DNA of 6,321 bases, from the NCBI GenBank assembly GCA_014378225.1, contig JACMOA010000302.1, forward strand, positions 1 to 6,321, read 5' to 3'. Positions 1 through 6,090 of the stretch are shown one piece after another. This DNA is from Deinococcales bacterium. Lineage in GTDB: Bacteria > Deinococcota > Deinococci > Deinococcales > Deinococcaceae. Position 1 is the stretch's first letter; each line of letters opens with the position of its first letter. The translations under genes were made by a program, and so were the position numbers. The notes beneath the pieces were generated by a model. It was not told the origin of the DNA. It worked only from the letters and a program-made list of their open reading frames with translations, and did not search any database.

Positions 1-110
1 ATTAGGAGCTTTTGCTCGAGATAGACGCTTTAACTTCAGTAACTACAAAAATCTGGCTTGCGACCATCAATCTTAGGTTCAAAGCTAATTGCTAATCGCT
101 CAAATCTATC
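1..110. other. Downstream flank of the ThDP-enzyme gene, no gene seen
   Basis: The 110 bp after the ThDP stop hold one CTCGAG site, a GAGC-TTTT-GCTC mini-hairpin (6-17) and a partial heptamer repeat, GCTAATT/GCTAATC (84-97). No clear terminator or coding sequence is visible. Confidence 0.4.
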
Positions 111-1865
111 TCACTCTGAAACAATCACATCCAGTAAAAACGGCCCCTCACTCTCGAGCATTTGCTGGATGGCGCTCTCGAGTTGTTCGGCCCTCTCCAC
201 CCGCAGGGCGGGAACGTGCATCCCTTTGGCCACGCTGACAAAATCGGTCACGGGTTGGCTTAAATCAAAAGATGTGGGGTGCGCGTGGGCGGCGATGTTC
301 TGTTCCTTCCAATACTGGTCAATGTTGAGTTTGAGCAGGTGGTAAGAGCCGTTATTGCAGATGATGAACTTGGCCCCGATGCCGTACTTGGCGGCAGTCC
401 ACAGCGCCTGAATGGTGTACATACTGCCGCCGTCTCCGGTGAAGGCCAGCACGGTTTTATCCGGGTGGGCCAGCTTGACCCCCAGCGCACCGGGAATGCC
501 CACGCCCAGAGAGCCGCCTCTGGTCTGGAAGAAGTGTCCGGGCAGGTGGGGAACGAGGTGACGGGTCACGGCAGGGCTGTTGGTCAGCGCCTCGTCAAAG
601 ACCATCACATCGTCTGGAAGGTGCTTGGACAGTTCGGCCACGAAGGTATCCATTTTCATCGGACCTTGCGCGGAACCCTCGAGTGGACCTGAGGCGGCTC
701 TCTGGGTGGCGCCCTGCTCGAGCCTATTTTGCTCAAGCCTGTGAGCTTTGGCCGTCTCGAGCCGTCCCTTACCAGACGCTTTCTGGTCTTCGGACATGTG
801 CAGCTCGAGCAGGGCGCACAAAGCCGCCAGTCCAGTTTTGGGGTCTCCCAGCAGGGCCAAATCCAGGTCAAAGTTCTTGGCCATCTCGTAAGGGTCCAGG
901 TCAATGTGAATCAACCGGGCGTCCGGGTGAAAAGGCCGCTCGAGCGCGGGAAAGACCTCGGGAAAAACGTAAGTACCACAAATCAACACCACGTCCGCGT
1001 TCTGCACGATGTTTCGGCTGACCTCGCCAAACATGTGTCCGGTGGTTCCGCCGTACAGCGGGTGCGCGGCGCTGAGGTTGACCTCGCTCGAGTTGACCCC
1101 GTAAACGGGTGCGCCCAGGGTTTCGGCCAGGGTTTCCAGCTCGAGGTGAGCGCCCGAAAAACTGATGCCATCGCCCATCAAAATCAGCGGACGCTCTGCC
1201 ACAGCCAGCCACGCAGCAGCTTCCTTCAAACCTTCGCTCGAGGGAACCGCTCGGGTGTCTACGAAGGTGCTAGGGCGCACTTCACCCTCGAGTGGCGCGT
1301 CCAGTACGTCCATCGGAAGGGCCACAAACACCGGGCCGCAGGGCGCGGTCTGAGCCATTTTGATGGCGCGGCGCAACACCCGTAGCAGGGAGCTGGGATG
1401 GGTCACCCGAGTGGAATACTTGGTCACGGGCTTTGTCATGGCGACCAAATCCACGGCCATCTGTGCGTCCATCGCGTCATATTTTACGCCCGCTTCTCCG
1501 GCGATAACCACCAGTGGAGCCTGACCACGCAACGCCTGATACATCATGCCGACGGCGTTTCCGGTTCCCACGCTCGAGTGAAGCTGTACCAGGGCGGGTT
1601 TGTTGCGGGCGCGAGCATAGCCGTCTGCCATGGCCACCGCAATGGTTTCTTGCAGGGTCAGGATGTATTTGAAGGCCGGGTAATCCTCGAGCGCGTCCAA
1701 AAAGCCCTGTTCTACGGTGCCGGGATTGCCGAACATGTGGTCCAGGCCGTCTGCCAGAAACTGCTCGATGATGCCGTGCCGCCCGGTTTTGACCGTATCG
1801 GGGGTCTGAATAACGGGGGTCTGAATAACGGTGGCCTGTATAACCGGGGTCTCGGGCGCGGTCAT
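111..1865 (-). CDS. ThDP-dependent enzyme, benzoylformate decarboxylase / acetolactate synthase-like
   Basis: This 584-residue protein has the usual length and three-domain order of the ThDP-dependent 2-oxo acid decarboxylase family: a PYR domain (about 28-190), a middle domain (about 210-350) and a PP domain (about 405-580). The PYR domain holds FGNPG (45-49) and the ThDP-activating glutamate E73 in LQETIAVAMADGYAR. The PP domain holds the metal/diphosphate motif GDGG (477-480) ending in NN (504-505). By eye it resembles Pseudomonas benzoylformate decarboxylase: H96 in LHSSVGTGNA matches its H70 and T50 matches S26, but V304 stands where catalytic H281 would be. The true substrate is therefore unknown; a cytoplasmic decarboxylase or carboligase of a 2-oxo acid is inferred. 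The ATG at 1865 lies 4 bp after the stop of the DJ-1 gene, suggesting coupled translation. Residues 7-22 are a five-residue repeat and 353-396 is a linker rich in Leu-Glu pairs. Family confidence is high; substrate confidence is low. Confidence 0.93.
   Translation of the reverse strand: MTAPETPVIQATVIQTPVIQTPDTVKTGRHGIIEQFLADGLDHMFGNPGTVEQGFLDALEDYPAFKYILTLQETIAVAMADGYARARNKPALVQLHSSVGTGNAVGMMYQALRGQAPLVVIAGEAGVKYDAMDAQMAVDLVAMTKPVTKYSTRVTHPSSLLRVLRRAIKMAQTAPCGPVFVALPMDVLDAPLEGEVRPSTFVDTRAVPSSEGLKEAAAWLAVAERPLILMGDGISFSGAHLELETLAETLGAPVYGVNSSEVNLSAAHPLYGGTTGHMFGEVSRNIVQNADVVLICGTYVFPEVFPALERPFHPDARLIHIDLDPYEMAKNFDLDLALLGDPKTGLAALCALLELHMSEDQKASGKGRLETAKAHRLEQNRLEQGATQRAASGPLEGSAQGPMKMDTFVAELSKHLPDDVMVFDEALTNSPAVTRHLVPHLPGHFFQTRGGSLGVGIPGALGVKLAHPDKTVLAFTGDGGSMYTIQALWTAAKYGIGAKFIICNNGSYHLLKLNIDQYWKEQNIAAHAHPTSFDLSQPVTDFVSVAKGMHVPALRVERAEQLESAIQQMLESEGPFLLDVIVSE
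1800..1847 (-). repeat. 15-bp tandem repeat in the 5' end of the ThDP-enzyme gene
   Basis: GGGTCTGAATAACGG is perfectly repeated at 1802-1816 and 1817-1831, followed by a degenerate copy (1832-1846). On the minus strand it encodes three Val-Ile-Gln-Thr/Ala-Pro/Thr units at residues 7-22, an N-terminal tail ahead of the PYR domain. Tandem identity at DNA level suggests recent slippage. Confidence 0.75.
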
Positions 1866-1869
1866 CGCC

Positions 1870-2691
1870 TTACCAGCCCTGGCGCTTGAGGCCGCGCTCG
1901 AGCACCTCGAGCATGACCAGACCCACGTCGTGCGAATCCTGGGTGCTGCGCCCGGTCAGAAAGGGATAGTCCAGCACCAATGATTTGGCGTGACCCACAC
2001 CGCCGTGATACTCGCCACCCGGCGCGGTGGCGTCGCGCAGAATGTGCTCGAGCGGGTAAAACGGAGTTTTGAAGTTGTGGTTGATGCCCATCACGCCAGT
2101 GTTGTCCAGCCAGTCGTACTCGAGGGCGTGTCCGGTGACGTGCTTGCCCCGGATGATGGACTTACGCTCTACAAAATCTCGAGCGAAGGCCAGGCAAGCC
2201 ACCCCGTAACACTCGGCAGCAATGAGTTTGTCTGCTTTGTAAAAACCCAGAATCAGGTCGTGAACCCTTTGGTTGTTGACCATATCCACCATCGGGCCGC
2301 TGCCACCCACCAGCAGCAGTGCATCAAAATCTACTAGTTTTCCCCAGGCGGCTTCGCGCTTTTCGTGGTACTCCACCAGCGCGTGTCCAAAGTTGGGACC
2401 GTTGAAGTAGGGGCGCTGGGGAAACCAGTCTTCCAGGCTCAGCGGATTGTCCAGGCGGCTCGAGGCTTCCATGTCGCGGGTGGCCTGAGCGTAATGTGCG
2501 TCTGTCACCACTTTGTGTAGCGGTGGGTCCCAGAAACCTTCCTCCATGCTGGGCGGCAGTGCGGGGGCGCGTTTGCCTGTGGGAGTTGCAAAAACGGATT
2601 CGTAACCCGCAGCGTCCATACTCTCGAGTGGACCAATTAACTCTTCACCCCAATAGCCGTATTCGGAAAGAATGACCAGCACTTTTTTCAT
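1870..2691 (-). CDS. DJ-1/PfpI-family (class I glutamine amidotransferase-like) protein
   Basis: This 273-residue protein has the DJ-1/PfpI fold signature. It opens with a beta strand, KKVLVILSEYGYWGEEL, with glutamates E16/E17 where the family has a conserved acid. It continues to LLLVGGSGPM (126-134) and the nucleophile elbow AECYGVA (159-165) with C161, and ends with LTGRSTQDSHDVG (245-257), like the LITGQNP-type C-terminal motif of the Hsp31/PfpI group. It is longer than minimal DJ-1 (about 190) and near Hsp31 size. Known members act as chaperones, glyoxalases, hydratases or proteases; which applies here is unknown. Tyr162 follows the cysteine where Hsp31-type enzymes have the catalytic His, so the chemistry may differ. 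The ATG at 2691 is chosen because a GGGGGAG site lies 5 nt upstream; the frame stays open to about 2892 but that part has atypical codons and no homology I recognise. It is first of a two-gene unit with the ThDP enzyme. Confidence 0.9.
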   Translation of the reverse strand: MKKVLVILSEYGYWGEELIGPLESMDAAGYESVFATPTGKRAPALPPSMEEGFWDPPLHKVVTDAHYAQATRDMEASSRLDNPLSLEDWFPQRPYFNGPNFGHALVEYHEKREAAWGKLVDFDALLLVGGSGPMVDMVNNQRVHDLILGFYKADKLIAAECYGVACLAFARDFVERKSIIRGKHVTGHALEYDWLDNTGVMGINHNFKTPFYPLEHILRDATAPGGEYHGGVGHAKSLVLDYPFLTGRSTQDSHDVGLVMLEVLERGLKRQGW

Positions 2692-2696
2692 AGGCG

Positions 2697-2704
2697 CTCC
2701 CCCT
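2697..2704 (-). promoter_or_regulatory. Ribosome binding site of the DJ-1/PfpI gene
   Basis: On the minus strand AGGGGGAG ends 5 nt before the ATG at 2691. It is the best Shine-Dalgarno-like sequence in this leader and decides the start against in-frame upstream codons, such as the ATG ATG-like pair near 2800. Confidence 0.6.
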
Positions 2705-2863
2705 GTACTCCCTGCTATTTCACTCCGTTGTGTTTTGCTTGTTTCCCGGTTGTCCAATGCTCGTGCTCGAGCCAGACTTCGCCTGCCCCCACCCATGCTC
2801 TGCATAAGTGTTTGCAACCCAACCCTGACCCTGAAATCCTGCTCAAATCTTGATTTCATCTGT

Positions 2864-2892
2864 ATCTTAAGACTAGCTAGGTGGATATTCAA
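2864..2892 (-). promoter_or_regulatory. Candidate sigma-70-type promoter of the DJ-1/ThDP operon
   Basis: On the minus strand a TTGAAT -35 box (2887-2892) and a TAAGAT -10 box (2864-2869) are separated by 17 bp, each matching consensus at 4 of 6 positions. The spacer contains the 8-bp palindrome CTAGCTAG (2873-2880), which could be an operator half or chance. It would give a leader of about 165 nt before the ATG at 2691. The assignment rests on box match and spacing only. Confidence 0.35.
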
Positions 2893-3180
2893 TATTTACT
2901 TAAGGGAAACCCACCCATTTTTCTCGGTTTAGTCAGCACATTTGTATCAGATTTTACACTAACGGGGGTGAGAAATCTCTTTTTTGATGAGCAGGACACA
3001 CAGAAACCCTCTCTTGAATGAGTAAAGTTAGACTGAGTACAGACATTGGATTCTTGGCGTTCCACCCTGAATGCAACGCCATAATCGTGTGTAAGACTCG
3101 AATGTGATTTATGAATTTTATAGATTTCTTACTTTCTTGGTTATTTTGAACGGTGGCAATTTTGCGATTTTTCAATTACA

Positions 3181-3220
3181 CCCCTCGAGCGGTGGCTTTT
3201 TAACGACCTGGCTCGAGGGG
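3181..3220. repeat. Perfect 10-bp inverted repeat built on CTCGAG, possible hairpin after the LtrA gene
   Basis: CCCCTCGAGC at 3181-3190 is exactly complementary to GCTCGAGGGG at 3211-3220, with 20 bp between. Inside, GGT (3191-3193) and ACC (3206-3208) could extend the stem past a 2-nt bulge. It begins 28 bp beyond the stop of the LtrA-family gene, a typical place for a transcription terminator, but no run of T follows on the minus strand, so a classical intrinsic terminator is not shown. It could also be a cruciform or simply a pair of the window's iterated palindromes with extended arms. Confidence 0.6.
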
Positions 3221-3248
3221 ATACGGTGAATAATCCAACGTTGAAAGC

Positions 3249-4430
3249 TCAGGAAACGTCAGGGGTGTGGGCGCTCGATTGCCAGACCTGAACTGCGTGT
3301 AGCAAATTGAAGCCCTGAAGCACCACCAATCCAGTCAAGACACCACTCATTCCCAGCGGCAATAGAGGTAAAAGCATTGCCAGCAGTGCAGTTCCCTCCC
3401 GCAGACCCTTGACCCTACGCACAGGATGCTCTGGCGTGAGTTGCAGGGTGCGCTCGAGCAGGGAATAACACAGATAAACCAGCCCAAAAGCGCCTGCCAG
3501 CACCCAACGCGCTCCGGTTTCTAACTCGGCGTCAGAGTAGACCGCGTGTTGTAGGGTTGCGCCCACCGCAGTCAGACCCATCAGTAGCGGTAAGTGCAAA
3601 AAACTCCAGGCATAAGATGCAGAGATGGTGTCGCGGCGCGGTGAGCGGTGGCCGATGAAGTCGAAGTAGACCCACCACAGCCCAAAGCTCAGGGCCAGAC
3701 CCAACGCAAAACGTATAAAGGTGTTCAGCTCGAGCTGTTCAGCGTCTGCCAGTCCGTTGACCACTCCCACGATGCTTTCACCCAGCACGATAATGACGAA
3801 CAGCCCAAAGCGTTCGGGGAGCTTGCTGCTAGAAAAGCGCGGTAGCTTGGACTGGATGTTGCGGGCTGAGAGGCTGACCCCCATCTCGAGCGCCAGACCC
3901 GCCACCTTCAGCGCCAGACCCAGCGGACCTGGCACAAACGCACTGATGACCCACAACACCAGGCTTGCACTGAAACCCAGCGTGTACCGCTCGGTGAGTG
4001 GACGGGCCACCGGGTTGTGCAGTCCAGCCCGCCAGAACATAAAGGTGGTCAGGCCGCGTGCTGCCACATAACTGAGCGTGAAACCCAGGGCAGTTTTGGT
4101 CAGTCCATATTCCACAAAAACTGCCATCCCCGCTACCACCAGCATCTGTAAAAAGGTAAAGATGCGGTAGCTGAGGTCCAGGGTTTCAAAGCGTTCGTTG
4201 TAAAACGTTCCGCCAATCCAAATCCACCATACCGGAATGAAAAGTACCGCAAACTCGAGCGCTCCACTGGCGTCCGGGTGCGCCGCCAGATGGTGCGCCA
4301 GCCGCGCTATGACCACCACGAACACCAAGTCGTAAAACAGCTCGAGCCAGCTTACTTTGCGCTCTTCCTCGCCGTCTCCGCGAAGTTGAGGTTTGTGCCA
4401 CAGGGTGTGGAGCCACTTGCTTGCATTCAT
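3249..4430 (-). CDS. LtrA-family (low temperature requirement A) membrane protein
   Basis: This 393-residue protein matches the bacterial LtrA family. The diagnostic motif WLELFYDLVFVV lies at residues 28-39, after a short charged N-terminus (GDGEEERKVS). A second family motif, ERFGLFVIIVLGESIVGV, lies at 206-223. About ten hydrophobic segments follow, for example around 60-75, 93-108, 153-182, 242-257, 276-292, 309-323 and 348-375, so it is an integral inner-membrane protein. LtrA was named for a Listeria mutant unable to grow in the cold; its molecular activity is not established, and I do not assign one. The ATG at 4430 is preferred over an in-frame TTG at 4466 because GAGGA lies 7 nt before it and the family motif sits at the expected distance. 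The antiporter gene ends 136 bp upstream on the same strand. Length and motifs look intact. Confidence 0.93.
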   Translation of the reverse strand: MNASKWLHTLWHKPQLRGDGEEERKVSWLELFYDLVFVVVIARLAHHLAAHPDASGALEFAVLFIPVWWIWIGGTFYNERFETLDLSYRIFTFLQMLVVAGMAVFVEYGLTKTALGFTLSYVAARGLTTFMFWRAGLHNPVARPLTERYTLGFSASLVLWVISAFVPGPLGLALKVAGLALEMGVSLSARNIQSKLPRFSSSKLPERFGLFVIIVLGESIVGVVNGLADAEQLELNTFIRFALGLALSFGLWWVYFDFIGHRSPRRDTISASYAWSFLHLPLLMGLTAVGATLQHAVYSDAELETGARWVLAGAFGLVYLCYSLLERTLQLTPEHPVRRVKGLREGTALLAMLLPLLPLGMSGVLTGLVVLQGFNLLHAVQVWQSSAHTPDVS

Positions 4431-4437
4431 AGGGGTT

Positions 4438-4442
4438 TCCTC
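4438..4442 (-). promoter_or_regulatory. Ribosome binding site of the LtrA-family gene
   Basis: GAGGA on the minus strand lies 7 nt before the ATG at 4430. This is what decides the start against the upstream TTG at 4466. Confidence 0.55.
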
Positions 4443-4446
4443 AAAG

Positions 4447-4469
4447 GCGCAAAAACTCGAGCGCAAAAA
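4447..4469. repeat. Short direct repeat GCGCAAAAA flanking a CTCGAG site
   Basis: GCGCAAAAA occurs at 4447-4455 and again at 4461-4469, with CTCGA between them. The two copies are 14 bp apart, just upstream of the LtrA RBS. It may be a small duplication or a regulatory direct repeat; nothing in the sequence decides which. Confidence 0.5.
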
Positions 4470-4502
4470 TCAGAGCCAAAAGTTGGGTGTGGGGAAGATT
4501 GG

Positions 4503-4514
4503 TGGCTCGAGCCA
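4503..4514. repeat. 12-bp perfect palindrome extending a CTCGAG site
   Basis: TGGCTCGAGCCA reads the same on both strands. It is one of the longest extensions of the iterated palindrome in a non-coding part of the window; a similar 12-bp extension, CAGCTCGAGCTG, lies inside the LtrA gene at 3726-3737. Confidence 0.6.
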
Positions 4515-4519
4515 GAAAT

Positions 4520-4579
4520 TCAGCCGACCTTGGTTTGATGAGGTCAGCCGACCTTGAGTTAGACGGTCAGTTGACCTCG
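4520..4579. repeat. Tandem repeat, 23-24 bp period, spanning the antiporter stop codon
   Basis: TCAGCCGACCTTG occurs identically at 4520-4532 and 4544-4556, and a degenerate copy, TCAGTTGACCTCG, at 4567-4579. The spacings are 24 and 23 bp. The first three bases of the third copy are the antiporter stop codon on the minus strand, and that copy runs into a CTCGAG site, so the array looks like repeated duplication of the gene's 3' end. One copy also lies in a small inverted repeat, AGGTC-AGCC-GACCT (4541-4554). A terminator role is possible but there is no T run. Confidence 0.65.
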
Positions 4580-5808
4580 AGCTGGGGAAAGCGGCGACGC
4601 AGGGCCGTGAACAGCGGGGGAGTCAGGGCGGTGGTTATCAAGGTCATCAGGACCATCAGGGTGTACAGCTTCTGGGTGATGATGCCCCGCTCGAAACCGA
4701 TGTGCAGCAGCACCAGTTCCATGAGTCCTCGAGTGTTCATCAGCACCCCTACCGCCAGCGCCAGCGGGACGGTCATGTGGAGCGCTCGAGCCGCCCAGAA
4801 ACAGCCGCCCACCTTACCCAGAGAGGCCAGAAACACGATGAGCAACAGCAAACTCCAGGCCGAGGGCTGTGAAAGCTGACCCAGAGTGACGCCCAGACCC
4901 GCATAAGCAAAATAGAGCGGCAAGAAAAAGTTCAGGATGAAAGGCTCGAGCCGTTTTAGCAGGGTGTGTGTGACCGTTGAGCGCCCTGCTTCTGAGCGCC
5001 CCGCGCACAGGCCGAATAAAAAAGCTCCCAATACTGCGTGCAAACCGACCTTTTCGCTCAAATATACACTGACAAACAGCAGCGCCAACAGCACAAAAGA
5101 CCTCACAGCCTCCGCCACTCGAGGCCAGAGCCAGTTTAACAGCGGTTGGGTTCCCAGGCCCAACAAGACTAGATAGAGAGCAATCAAAATCAACTCGAGC
5201 GCCAGCGTTCCCGTCCCCGCGCTCAGCAGGGCCAGAATAATGGTGAGCACTATCCAGGCGGCTCCATCACCCAGGGAGGCGCTGGGCAGCACCAGCTTTC
5301 CCAGTCTGGAATGGATAGAACCGTATTCCTGAAGCATCCGGGCCAGCACCGGGAAAGCGGTGACTGCCAGAGCCAGTCCCAGAAAGCACGTCGCAATGAA
5401 CGGAGGCACTGCACCGAAATACTCTGCTCCCCCCTCGAGCAGTAAAAGGGCCAGAGCGCATCCGAGTAAAAAAGGCAGCACAAACCCGCTTGTTGCGATA
5501 CGCAGGGCTTTAGGTAGAAGCTCGCCCCAACCACTCAGGCGAAACTCGAGGCCCATTCCAAACATAAAAAGGGACAGACCCACCTGACCCACCAGGGCCA
5601 GCAGCGGGGTCTGTCCACGTATAAACAGGACACCGTGAACCTCGGGCCACAAGGTCCCCAACACGCTAGGGCCAAGCAGGAGTCCTGCGGTCATTTGCCC
5701 AATCAGGCGGGGTTGCCCCACCTGCTGTGCTAGAGCGCCTAGAGCGTGTGCTGTGAGCAATACCAGCCCAATCTGGAAGGGGAGTAAAACCAGCAAGTCT
5801 AAGTTCAT
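4567..5808 (-). CDS. CPA2-family cation/proton antiporter (Kef/NapA/CHX-like, no RCK domain)
   Basis: From the ATG at 5808 this is a 413-residue integral membrane protein with about 12 hydrophobic segments, matching the sodium/hydrogen exchanger transport domain. Family marks include GQPRLIGQMTAGLLLGPSVLG (about 31-51), the discontinuous-helix motif TAFPVLARML (150-159) and NTRGLMELVLLHIG (358-371), which point to the KefB/CHX-like CPA2 group. It probably exchanges Na+ or K+ for H+ across the inner membrane; the ion cannot be read from sequence. In the ion-binding helix the family DD or ND pair is replaced by Gly-Asp (180-181, in SLGDGAAW). The protein stops after the transport domain, with no C-terminal TrkA-N/RCK regulatory domain. 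The start is uncertain: ATGs at 5826, 5898 and 5961 are in frame and none has a good RBS. 5808 is chosen because the hydrophobic core begins there and the upstream stretch is repetitive and AT-rich. Confidence 0.9.
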   Translation of the reverse strand: MNLDLLVLLPFQIGLVLLTAHALGALAQQVGQPRLIGQMTAGLLLGPSVLGTLWPEVHGVLFIRGQTPLLALVGQVGLSLFMFGMGLEFRLSGWGELLPKALRIATSGFVLPFLLGCALALLLLEGGAEYFGAVPPFIATCFLGLALAVTAFPVLARMLQEYGSIHSRLGKLVLPSASLGDGAAWIVLTIILALLSAGTGTLALELILIALYLVLLGLGTQPLLNWLWPRVAEAVRSFVLLALLFVSVYLSEKVGLHAVLGAFLFGLCAGRSEAGRSTVTHTLLKRLEPFILNFFLPLYFAYAGLGVTLGQLSQPSAWSLLLLIVFLASLGKVGGCFWAARALHMTVPLALAVGVLMNTRGLMELVLLHIGFERGIITQKLYTLMVLMTLITTALTPPLFTALRRRFPQLEVN

Positions 5809-5840
5809 GACCACAAATCGCCCCATCTCAGGTGCAAACT

Positions 5841-5885
5841 CTGTGTGTGCAGACCCTGTGCGTGCATACCCTGTGTGTGCATACC
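5841..5885. repeat. Three 15-bp tandem repeats upstream of the antiporter start
   Basis: CTGTGTGTGCAGACC (5841-5855), CTGTGCGTGCATACC (5856-5870) and CTGTGTGTGCATACC (5871-5885) are adjacent copies differing at one or two positions. They lie 33 bp before the preferred antiporter ATG. Because the unit is 15 bp, the repeat stays in frame with the longer antiporter reading frame, where it would encode Tyr/Ser-Ala-Arg/His-Thr-Gly/Glu units. It could be untranslated leader, an iterated regulatory site or part of a variable N-terminal tail. Confidence 0.75.
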
Positions 5886-6090
5886 ATGAAGATAGCATAG
5901 GGAAACTAAATAAATGCGAATTTTCCTTGCATTGGTTCAAAACGCAGTGATTCAGAAACATGGCCTGTAAATGAAAGAAAAACTAAAGACTTGAGGCAGT
6001 AGGTTCTGAGTGTTTCAGGTGGTCAAAGTGAACCGGCGCTCGAGGGTACAAAGCAAAGAAAAGCTTTTGGGGCAGGCGCACTGTACTTGG

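Larger units (their letters stand above)
2692..3248. other. AT-rich intergenic region without a convincing gene
   Basis: This 557-bp spacer separates the end of the LtrA-family gene from the DJ-1 start. Its left part is the DJ-1 leader with an RBS and a promoter candidate. The middle (about 2950-3175) is AT-rich; a 73-codon minus-strand frame there starts at TTG, shows no RBS, no recognisable domain and unlike codon use, so I do not call it. The right end holds the CTCGAG-based inverted repeat at 3181-3220. No tRNA, riboswitch or transposon remnant was recognised. Confidence 0.6.

Noticed and set aside
729..1385. Long plus-strand frames antisense to the ThDP gene, including one of 218 codons
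   Set aside because: They are mirror frames of a gene with clear family motifs and show no domain of their own.
2692..2892. 67-residue N-terminal extension of the DJ-1/PfpI protein
   Set aside because: The extension needs a TTG start, has unlike codon use and no domain, and would overlap the best promoter candidate; a good RBS marks the ATG at 2691.
2970..2985. GAGAAATCTC followed by six T as an intrinsic terminator
   Set aside because: The stem is at most four pairs with a 2-nt loop, or three pairs with a 4-nt loop, too weak to support, and no plus-strand gene precedes it.
2954..3175. 73-codon minus-strand reading frame in the AT-rich spacer
   Set aside because: It starts at TTG, has no RBS, no recognisable domain and AT-rich composition like the surrounding spacer.
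5809..5961. 51-residue N-terminal extension of the antiporter from the ATG at 5961
   Set aside because: It is hydrophilic, partly repeat-encoded and AT-rich, with no clear RBS; it is kept only as an alternative start.
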